Source: Forficula auricularia (Eukaryota > Arthropoda > Insecta > Dermaptera > Forficulidae). Taken from it: DNA of 64,000 bases. Positions within the stretch are counted from its first letter, which is position 1, and each line of letters opens with the position of its first letter. Under the pieces are notes generated by a model, which saw only the letters and a program-made list of their open reading frames with translations, made no database searches and was not told the DNA's origin. Positions 10,285-20,800 of this stretch are shown piece after piece. The position numbers and the translations under genes were made by a program. Location: assembly GCA_024734495.1 (NCBI GenBank), contig JALMQS010000187.1, positions 7,737,055-7,801,054 on the forward strand, in the 5' to 3' direction.

Positions 10285-10975
10285 TGCCTCTAGCACCGAG
10301 CGATGCTCGGTAACTTTTTGCCTCTAAATAGCTTAAGTTTCAAATTTCAAGGCTCTGCGACTTACCGGAGATGATATATGAATGATTAAAATAATTATTT
10401 TACGCCACTCCTAATTTACACCCCCTTCGTTTATTTCAATCGAATTAAAATCTATACACACTGCTAGCTAATAGCTCATGACACTTGATAAGTAGGTACA
10501 CCAATTTTAAACAAAATCGTTAGTGCCGTTTTTGAGAAAATAAAAAAAAAATACGAAAAATCTTTCATGTAAATGTCAACTTATGGTGTTCCGTTTTCAA
10601 GCAAAATCTTGCTGTACCCCTTCTAGCCTATATCGAGCTTAAGTTTAGAATTTCGTAGCTCTGAGAGCTCCGGTACTTCTATTTTAGCCAAAATCTTGTG
10701 GTACTTCTTGTAGCCTCTAGATATCTAAGTTTCAAATTTCAAGGTTCTGCTACTTACCGAAGACGAGATATGAACGATTAAAATATTTATTTTGCGACAT
10801 GACTAATTTACACTCCCTTCCTTTATTTCTATCGGATTAAATTTTATACACGACTAATAACTCATGAGACTTGATATGTTCACCAATTTTTAGCGAAATC
10901 GTTACAGGCGTTTTCCAGAAACCGATTCTATATCTATATATAAGTAGTATCGTAAAAATATACAAGAATTCCTCA
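10285..10975. repeat. Hairpin-headed interspersed repeat, copy 2, internally duplicated
   Basis: It opens with ACCGAGCGATGCTCGGT at 10,294-10,310. The segment starting CCTCTAAATAGCTTAAG (10,321) recurs in diverged form near 10,706, so the copy holds two ~385-bp sub-units. Each ends in an AAATCGTTA...GCCGTTTT block. Related copies are at 5485, 33,455 and 34,040. Confidence 0.6.
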
Positions 10976-11640
10976 TTTAATAATATAAGATTTTTGCCAA
11001 TTTGGGAGCTTTTAGGGGGACATTTTGGCGAACAAAAATTCTAATGCGAGGCAACACCTCCCCCCCCCCCCCTGATCACTTTATCTTAAAGGCGTTGGCA
11101 TATTTACATGTTTACTAACAAGCTTTAGCTTCGGAGATGAGCTCCAGGTTCTTATGCCATGTTTGTATGAATATAGATTAAATGAATGAACTAGCTCTAC
11201 TTTAGTCCCTAAAATAAAAACATTATTGATTTGGGTAAAAAAGTATTTTTAAGATCCATTTATTTACAAAATTTCTACGTGAAAAATAAAAATTACTAGC
11301 AGAGTCGTCGAGAGAGAGAGAGAGAGAGATCTTTATTATTGCTCTGAGATCATGATCAGATCTTACTGAACATAATAAAATTTTACAAAAAATTAAATAT
11401 TTGAAAAAAATATCTTTAAATGAAACAAAAATTTAACAACAAAAAAAGAAAAGGAAATACAAAAACATTAATAAATAATATAAATAGCAAAAAAAGGGAC
11501 AGAGGGGGGTGGTTGGATGTAGTTGTGGGGCGCGGCCTCTAAATGGGACCAAGGGCCTTCGACAAATAAATTACTTCAAATTTCATATTTTTAAACCTAG
11601 TATTTTTATTGAAGGAGACAATAAAAGAGTGTGTCTTCTG
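10976..11640. other. Low-complexity intergenic DNA
   Basis: No gene is seen. It holds a poly-C run (about 11,058-11,071), a GA microsatellite (about 11,309-11,328), and a G-rich block (about 11,500-11,560) that resembles 23,810-23,880. The last two are probably matching 3' tails of a retroelement. Confidence 0.5.
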
Positions 11641-11770
11641 CTGGAAGTATAAATTTTATTTATTTATAACGAGACTATAGTTTCGAGGGCTTTGCCCTCT
11701 TCATCAGTCTATTACAATGGATTCACAGGAATTAATTTATGAATCTAGTATTTTTAATTTACATTAAATT
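11640..11770 (-). repeat. Element fragment with hammerhead-ribozyme-like core
   Basis: On the minus strand, 11,707-11,673 reads CTGATGA, an extra A, a perfect 6-bp hairpin (GAGGGC-AAA-GCCCTC), GAAAC, then TATAGTC. This is the order of the hammerhead core: CUGAUGA, stem II, GAAA, short stem III, GUC cleavage triplet. The flank containing GAGTGTGTCTTCTGCTGGA recurs at 21,265, 28,108 and, weakly, 23,373. Such cores are known from Penelope-like elements and retrozymes. The extra A after CTGATGA deviates from the consensus. Activity is unproven. Confidence 0.55.
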
Positions 11771-11958
11771 ACATTGTTAATATACACAATCACCTGGTTT
11801 CATGGTTCCGGCACTGGTTTTGGGAGCATATATTTCCAAAATTTTCCGGGGGAGGACCTCCAGATCCCCCAGGCCCCCGGAATTTCAGCGTACCGGCATC
11901 GGCAGTGCTAAATTTGCGATGACACCACTGAATATTACAATATATATGATATACTAGA

Positions 11959-12778
11959 CTGGTCATTAAAAATTAAATATTTTTTGACGCCTCCTAAAAA
12001 GCCTCCTTTTGATGAAAAAACGCGAGGTAATTTTTTTTAAACAACACGTTCCGCAAGAAGATCAAGTTCATTTTTTAGTAAAATCATGTTTTTTGGAAAT
12101 TTCTCATTATGAAATAATAATAATTTTTTGATAATTGGAAATTATTAACAATGTTACATTATTGTTATCATTATTCTCATCAATAAATTTGAACTAATTT
12201 CTTAAGTATATTTCCTATCGGTACGTTAGCTAGCAGGTTTTTTTTAATGATATTGATATGAGAAGGAGATACACCAGAAGGTCCATCCCCTAAAGGCCTG
12301 TATGGGCTGGCCCCTCCATCGTGAAAAGAACAGAGTAGAAGGAAAGAAGCCGGGATCACGGCCAAAGCTCAGAAAGTTAGATACAATCCAATTTAGTTTA
12401 TATGGCCTTCGAGCAGTGGTAAATTCTCCGTTCGATAAATTAGGTTAAATTTATCTCTCACTTAAAGGTTAATGTATAATCATTATCTATATTTATTAAA
12501 TTACCGACGTCTTCATACGTCTATAGTTTCTATAAAAAATATGTAGGGAAATTTCTCTTAGTTGTACTGTACAAATCATTGACTATAAAGTGTTGTTACC
12601 ATCCTTTATTTATTTGTGATAAGAAATTTCCAAAAAACATTATTTTACCAAAAAATGAACTTAGATCGTCTTGCGGCACGCGTTGTTTTTAATTAACAAA
12701 AAAAAATTACATCACGCTTTTTCATCAAAAGGAAGCTTTTTAGGGGGCGTTGGAAAAAATTTAATTTTTAACGACCAG
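11959..12778. mobile_element. DNA transposon with ~160-bp inverted ends
   Basis: The left arm (11,959 to about 12,110, starting CTGGTCATTAAAAATTAAAT) is matched by the inverted right arm (about 12,617-12,778, ending AACGACCAG). Shared inner words include the GCCTCCTTTTGATGAAAAA region and its complement. There is no transposase. The centre (about 12,240-12,270) has a stretch like the 3' tail of the LINE at 49,852. The sequence is consistent with a non-autonomous Tc1/mariner-type or foldback element. Confidence 0.7.
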
Positions 12779-13590
12779 GTTAATATATATATATATTTAA
12801 TAAGAGGGTGGGTTTGCTATATGATTTTAGCCACGAGGTAAAATTACGCTGACATTGATTACTAATAAATTAAATCAAACGGTTTCAATTTGCTGGAATA
12901 GACAAATTCGCAAGAATAATGTGCAATAAATAAACTAAATGTTTATTTGATAGTTTCCTCGCTTTGATTCTTCTTTGGATGTTGACGGCATGTTTATACA
13001 AACAGAATGATTTGTAATTCCAGATGGAATAAAACAGAAACAAAGCGTTTAAAAGGCAATCCACAAAGTACTAAAGTAGAAAACAAGAAATAAAATGCGT
13101 TACTTTGTATCGAATAATGAGTAGGAAATAAATCATTTGGAAAATAACTTTTAGAAAACAAGAATTCAAATCTATTAAATTGTAGTAAATAAATCAAAAG
13201 TAAATGTACTTTTAATCGAATGCATTTTAGAGTATTATTTATATTAGTGTATTTAAACATTCAAATTAATAAAATATGAGATTATAGAAAGCAGGTGATT
13301 TTTAGCTACACTGTTTACATATAATACAAAACTATTTATTTTTCAAAAAGAATATTGGAAACTTTGTTCCGTGTAATTAAGAATCAATTGACGATTGGGG
13401 TTATTAGATACCAATGTGAATGTGGTTTACTTCCTCGAGTGGGTGGAGTTCTTAAGCGGAATGGATAGTGGGATCTTCCCCCCGTTAATTTAAGATCTCG
13501 CCAAATTTTTCTGTCGCCCTAAGTTATGCTAGAGGTGGAGAAATCCTGGGAGGAAGGGCAAACCATTTTTGGACGCCGTTGGGGGGGGTT
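12779..13590. other. Region upstream of tropomyosin
   Basis: No gene is seen. A TA microsatellite lies at about 12,783-12,797. From about 13,430 the base composition becomes more GC-rich, which would suit a promoter region for the gene that follows. Confidence 0.4.
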
Positions 13591-13599
13591 CACGATTAG

Positions 13600-13670
13600 G
13601 AGGACTTCGGATTGGGGTTCACCATCAGTGCTTAGTTGGATCTATCAGAAGCCACTCACTGGTAAGTTCT
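13600..13670 (+). promoter_or_regulatory. Candidate tropomyosin start site and 5'UTR exon
   Basis: TCAGT at 13,625-13,629 matches the arthropod initiator. A short exon from there to 13,661 would end in CTG followed by an optimal donor GTAAGT (13,662-13,667). The first coding exon at 14,706 is preceded by an acceptor, TTTTTCCATAG, ending at 14,658, so an upstream non-coding exon is expected. No TATA box is seen about 30 bp upstream. This is inferred from position and splice signals only. Confidence 0.4.
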
Positions 13671-14658
13671 AGTCTCTTGACTATTTACTTGATTTTTCAC
13701 TCCCTCATAATAGCTTAACCACTATCCTCTGAATGAACAATTAGTATTACTATTATATAACTTATATTAAAAATTGTATAATTTTTTAAAATTATTCCTT
13801 TCCAATATCAACGTTTCGAAATTTTCAATCTAGTCGTCTCATCCGGGCGAATTCTTGTGCTCGCGCATTCAGCCTCAGAATATTTTTAGCCTATTGCGGC
13901 CAGACTCTCTTTTTCCATCTGGATTACATTACAGTATAGTGTTTTTATTTTGATATGATAAAAGATTAATTATGGTTCGATTTAGAAGGATCATTAGGTC
14001 ATGAAGTTGAACATACTCTGGATCAGACCAAATGATTCAAATTCAAATTTTATATACCTAAATAAAAATTTATTTCATTTCAAAAGAATTTTTAATATTA
14101 GATCTAGCTTCGGTATTTTTAAAATATAAAATTAGACTGTTTTATTTATAATATGAATCACTACATACCTAGTTTGAAAGCTAACCCCTCATTATCACTA
14201 ATACAAAACAATGATATAATTTATTTTATATTTTAATTATTTCATAAGGATCAAAGATTAAGAAAATATATATTCTAAATTTCAATTTCATAATATAAAA
14301 GTGAAATTATCAATAATTTTTTTTAAATCATATTTAATTTTTAATATTTATAATTATTCTGGTAATCGATGTTTTTATCTTCCATTTACCATTTCATACT
14401 TAGTATTTTCAATTGTCACTTTTATTATAAATTATAGATAAAAGAGAAATATTATATTCATTATATAATTAGAAATCTTTTTGGTCTATTTAGCTTAACA
14501 AATAAAATTTTAATTAGAAAAAATATTATATTGAATAATTTTAGAAAATCAAGTATGGTGAATAATTTTTGAATCAGACATAGTAATCAAATAATTTTAA
14601 ATAAAATACTCGTATTTAATATAATTTATATTGATAAGAAAATATATTTTTCCATAGG

Positions 14659-14819
14659 TTTCCCGTCAATTCCCGTAGAGCGCTCAAAACACCAAAACAG
14701 CCACCATGGACGCGATCAAGAAGAAGATGCAAGCGATGAAGCTTGAGAAGGACAATGCGATGGACAAAGCAGACACCTGTGAGGGCCAAGCCAAGGAGGC
14801 TAATTTGCGTGCGGATAAG
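14659..14819 (+). CDS. Tropomyosin exon 1 (5'UTR plus residues 1-38)
   Basis: The acceptor TTTTTCCATAG ends at 14,658. The start codon at 14,706 sits in a strong context (CAGCCACCATGG), and the following 38 codons end in ANLRADK at 14,819. The next bases are ATCAGTCG, so the donor dinucleotide is AT where GT (GTCAGT) would be expected. No alternative GT nearby keeps the frame with exon 2. Reading through adds ISRHIRN and a stop. Gly27 replaces a residue that is usually Gln in insects. The minus-strand ORF here is a shadow. Confidence 0.9.
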
Positions 14820-17800
14820 ATCAGTCGTCACATTAGAAATTGAGTTTTTCCATTTCTACTAATCAATTCTTGCCTCTTCTGTCTCGTATATAAAACTTCC
14901 TTTCTAAATTAATTAACATTTTCATTAAAAATATATACTCAATAATGTCTATCTCGAAACTAGTATAAACACGTGTCAAACAAGACCCGAGTCAAGTTAG
15001 AATACGAATCAGATAAGGTTTAATTCTCAGTTGCGGTATTATGTCATCATGTCTCAGTTAAGGGAGATAAATACTTGTATTAAACATTGAAATCGTCATA
15101 ATAATACACTTTGAAATTAGTATTAAGAGACATAGATATTTCTAGAATAAAATTCTTGGTAGAATGCAATTGGATGTTGATGAAAGCAGTCCACGGTGGT
15201 TGTAAAAAAATAAGACTATAGAGGTTTTATTATTTTACATTTATTTGTTAAACCGACGTTTCGGAGATTTATTCTCTCCTTCTTCAGGGTAACAAAAAGT
15301 CAATGAAAGTAGTTCAAAACATAATTACTTTCTGTCTACTTTCATTGACTTTTTGTTACCCTGAAGAAGGAGAGAATAAATCTCCGAAACGTCGGTTTAA
15401 CAAATAAATGTAAAATAATAAAACCTCTATAGTCTTATTTTTTTACAACCACCGTGGATTGCTTTCATCAACATCCAATTGCATATTTATACCAGTCCGT
15501 CTCCTAAAGAAAATCTCTATCTTGGTAGAATTTTTTCTAAATATGACCATGATTTATAGTTTAAAACAGTGTTTCTCAATATTTTTAGGGTTCCGTTCAA
15601 ACGAAAAACCGGACCCTATTTCTGCCTATAAAACTTCCATCTGTCTGTCTTTTTCACTGTACCAGCAAAAACCAAATTCAAAAATTTTATTAACACAATA
15701 TATTTTATCTAAAAATAAAAATAAATGAAAAATAAATAAAAGAAAATATTAAATTTAGAAAATCTCAAGACAAGTTAATATAAGTACAAACATATATTTC
15801 TACAAACAAAGAAAAAGATTTCTCATAACAATTGAAAATATTTCTTTTCTTTTATATTATTGAATAGGCTTGTTTTGATCTTCAGTCTAAAATAAAGCAA
15901 ATTTAATAGAAGTTCAGCAAGAATCGTATTCATATTAAACTTAAGATAAATACAAGCCTATCGAAACTATAGTCTCAATCAATGATATGACAAATGGAAA
16001 AATATTCATGTTTGCCCCATCAGAGATCTTTAAAGTATTCTCAAATATTTTATGTAACTTTATGTATACTTATATCAACTCACTAATATACATATATTAT
16101 ATTTTTTATTTCCAGATCAATGAAGACGTCAGGGAATTGGCGAAGAAACTCGCTCAAGTTGAGCAAGATCTTATTACCACCAAGAACAACCTTGAGCAAG
16201 CCAACAAAGACTTAGAAGAAAAAGAAAAAACTTTGCAAAATGTAAGAATTCCTTTAATTAATTATGATATATATCCCAAATTGATACGTGTTTCTTCTAG
16301 GCCGAGAGCGAAATGGCCTCACAAAACAGGAAAGTACAATTGATTGAGGAGGATCTTGAGCGCTCAGAAGAACGATCCGGAACTGCAACCACTAAGCTCG
16401 CGGAGGCTTCCGAAGCGGCCGACGAATCCTGGCGGTAAACGAATATTACTTCCTGGAGTTTTCCTTTAGAAACAATTTCATATGGAATAAAAACCTTGTT
16501 GGAAGTCTGATATTGGTTGGTTCAAAACTTATGTACTCTTATCTTATTTAGACTCTCTATTTTCACTTATCTGAAGATACGTCTCAAAATTATAATAATG
16601 CAGAACTCCTCACATTTCACTGTCTTATAAACATATTACCATAATAATAAAGTATATATAACTGATTGTTTCAGTATGTGCAAAGTGTTGGAAAATCGCA
16701 GTCAACAAGATGAAGAACGTATGGACCAGTTAACCAATCAACTGAAGGAAGCTCGACTCCTCGCTGAAGATGCTGATGGAAAATCCGACGAGGTATTTTT
16801 ATAAATTAAAACATTAAGAAAAAAATCAATTTAATTTTATAAGAATTAATTATCTAATGTTCACTTTTTATTTCTTGAGGTTTCACGTAAGCTGGCGTTC
16901 GTTGAAGATGAACTTGAAGTAGCTGAAGACCGTGTAAAATCCGGTGACAGGTATAAATTTAAAAAATTCTCAGCATTTTTAATTATATATATTCATTTAA
17001 AATGTAAATTATCTTAACAGCAAAATTATGGAGCTTGAGGAAGAGTTGAAGGTTGTCGGCAACTCACTTAAGTCTCTTGAGGTATCTGAAGAAAAAGCCA
17101 ACCAACGAGTTGAAGAATACAAGCGGCAAATCAAGACCCTTTCTGTTAAACTTAAAGAGGTAATTGCATCGTTATAAAACATAACTAAATTACACGGGGA
17201 GAGGGGTCTGTAGAGGTGAATTCACTCAAATTTTTAATTACCTATTCGTGATTAGAAATGTCTGAAACGTGAATGATGTCTTTTTCTATTTGAGTCTTTG
17301 ACTGTATTCCGATACCCACGTTAACTTAAAAACGGAAGGTCAAAGAGAAAGAAAACTTATTGTGGTTAGCTCTGCCTGCCTACCGGGCGAACCTAGTTTT
17401 GAATTCACTCAAAAAAATTTTTTTTTGCTCAATATGTTGAAAAATGTCTGGAATGTAGAGAAAAATTATTTCAACCATGATTTTTTTCTGTCTCTGTATC
17501 TGGATTCAGATAGCCACGTTAATTTAAGAACAAAAAGTCACAGAAGGTTTCGTTCTCGTGCTGAAATGTTTGTATTTCCAATGCGGAAAACTGATTAGAT
17601 TTTGGGTCTTCTAACTTCAGATCTTGCGGCTAAGCAGGACCGCGCCAAGCTATTCGGCAGCCCGTGTACAAACTTTAATTTTACGCCCTCTTTATAGTCT
17701 TTTCAAGTGTCTGTCTATCTGTTTTGCCGCCCTTTGACTTGGCCGGCTGTGTGTTTTTCACACATTCGCCCTATAGTCGGCGCGGCACTGCGGCTAAGAA

Positions 17801-20800
17801 ATTAAAAAATTATTCAAAAAAATATAATTTTTTGAATATTTTTTTTATATTTTAATCCGTTTCTACAGTAAAAAATGATAATCAATCGAACAGACGTGTT
17901 TTGAATTACCATTTAATAAATTAATTATTTTTTTAATTCACCTAAACTGCACATCCGTATCGAGTCTTGAAAAAGTTTCACTTTATCCTCCAATTTTCAA
18001 AACTAAGAATTTGTTAGATCATGAGGTTTCTAAGCCCACAACTTCTGGTTCAAAAATACACAAAAAAAGACGCATTCGAAATGCTAATTGGTTAGCTACC
18101 AAGTTGTTGGAATTCGTGCTCTGAAATTCGACCCTCAAGTTTTATTTATAAATTGCGGCTCTCTGCCAATTTTCAACTTTATATCATAAATTATTCACTA
18201 AATCACTAAAAATTGCATTAAGCATATTGAGTCTTAAAAAAACTTTTACCCCAATCATATATAGAATTCTCAGCCTTTACGAATATTTATTCAAAAGACA
18301 GTGAGATGGATTGTCCTCCGAGGCAAACTAATCTAACAAATCTAAGATTAAATCTTTGAGTGAAATATTTAGCGTGATATATACACACATGTACTATATA
18401 TTAGGGTGGTCCTTACTTTGGGTATTTTTTTTATTAATTTTTACACAGACAGAGGCTCATATGGTTCGAAATAAATAAAAGAAAATATCTCCCAAGTTTC
18501 AAGTCTCAATCTCAATTTTAACCTGTACCGCACAGTGATGCAAGTTTTCCCATCTAAATAACAAGGGATTTTTGGCATTCAAATATCAATTTTTTATTCC
18601 GGCCAAAGCAATGGTTCAAAATATTTGAAACTCTGTAAATTTTATTTATTTATTTATTTCATTATTCATATTATCTATATCCTTATAATAGTAGCTACCC
18701 TTCAGAATTTTTACAGATTTTTAGCTATTATAATTTTGGAGTTTGGAATATTGCTATATCTTAGCGTTAATAAGCTATAGACTCCAAAATTATAATATCT
18801 AAAAATCTGTAAAAATTCTGAAGGATAGCTACTATTATTATATAAGAATAAATCTTACAGAGTTTCAAATTGTTTGAACCATTATTTTAGCTTGAATAAA
18901 AAATTGATCGTTCAATGCCAAAAACTCCATGTTATTTAGATGGGAAACTTGCATCCGCTGTGCGGCACAAGTTAAAATTGAGATAGTGACTTGAAACTTG
19001 GGGATATTTTCTTTTATTTATTTCGAACCATATGAGCCTCTGTCAACGTAAAAATTCGAAAATACCCATAATAAGGACCACCCTATGTATTATATATTGG
19101 CTTGAGTAGAGAGAGATTCACTCAAATATATGTAATATAATTTTGGGGCTAGGGAAAAGTAAGAGCTTGAGGCCTAAATTCAAACCCGACTTAGAGCAAA
19201 ATTTTGACAGGCTATAATCTGCGCCTTACACCAATTTACACACATATACACACACAAAGATATAAACACATAGAATCTGACCACATAGGCTTTGTTCCAA
19301 AGAGCATACAAAATAAAAAAATAAAAATTTGTAATTAAAAACTTGAGTTCCAAAAAACTGTTATTATGAATATTTCTTTAAATTACAGGCTGAAGCCCGA
19401 GCTGAATTCGCCGAGAAGACTGTTAAGAAATTGCAGAAGGAAGTCGACCGACTGGAAGGTATTCAAATCGCCCTATTTCACACTAAGACTAAATTATCCT
19501 ATTTTACCCAGCATGTATCATTGATGACTTATAAAGAATTCTCCTTGGATAGATTGATTAATTAATTTATAATTCAGACCGCCGGATATTATTGTCTGAT
19601 ATTGGCTTCCTATGAAAAATGGAATCATTTAATTATCGCCTGTTTGTGTTGCAGACGAACTATTCAATGAGAAGGAGAAGTACAAGTCCATCACAGATGA
19701 CCTGGACTCTACGTTCGCAGAGCTCACTGGCTATTAAAATACTCACAACGCACCGCCGCAGCATAGACACGCTCACATTTTTCATTTTTTTTTCTTACAC
19801 ATTCTTCTTACTTTACGCTTCACAGCTGCCTTTTAGTTTTCAACAATAAATCTAATCCATTTTCTTGACTCACTTCGCTGGTATTTTGAGGTGCCTCAAC
19901 AACCTGCTAGCAAAGGTAGTAATTTTAATGCTTTCCACAAAACAGCTTGGACAAAGTGACAAGGTTCCTTTTTCTAAGCTGGCTCTTTCTTACACCACAA
20001 TACGCATAACAATAATTTCAAGCTTTTCGGGGCTCTTGCTGATAAGTTAACTAATTTGCTAAAATAATAAACTTTTTTTTTTTGATAATTTAACTTTCTT
20101 TGGCTTAATTAAAGCTTATAAAAGCTTCAAATTTCCATTGTTGTTTCTTGTTTTTATTATTATTATTATTTTTAAGGAATTTTAATAAAAAAATTGTTAA
20201 TTTCAGTGATGGTAAGTTTTGAACAAGGATTTGTTCAAATTAAAAAAATGTTATTAAATATCTTATATCTAGATTTAATTATAAGATTCTTCCAAAATTT
20301 AAGTGACTTAATTTAAATTCTTTTTAAATTGAAGGGTTTTTTTAGTCACAAAAGACAATAATTTCAGTTAATTATTATTATTTATTTTATTGATTCACCA
20401 AAATTAATTAATTCATTAACTGCAATTATTGTCTTTTATTAGTTTGTGACTAAAAAAACCCCCCTTCAATTTAAAAAGAATCTAGATTTAATTTATAGCA
20501 TTTAAACAAAGATTATTAATTATTTATAGTTCTTTCTTAGAGTAGTAAAATTTTTTATTTTTTTTAACAACAAATCAAAGAGGGTGTCACTTGTTACCTT
20601 GCTAGGCACAAATTAATATACACACACACATGTATCTCTAGATAACTAAATACGTATATAATTTTATTTGTTAAAAACGATTGTTCCGAACACTTGGCTT
20701 TCATTTTCAGTCTTTTTTTCTATGCTTTTTTCATTTTACATGAGGTCTTACTAGGCCGAAATCCGTATGTCTTCAAATCTTTGAAACTAAAGTCTCTAAA

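Noticed and set aside
14616..14831. Minus-strand ORF over tropomyosin exon 1
   Set aside because: Antisense shadow of a well-supported coding exon.
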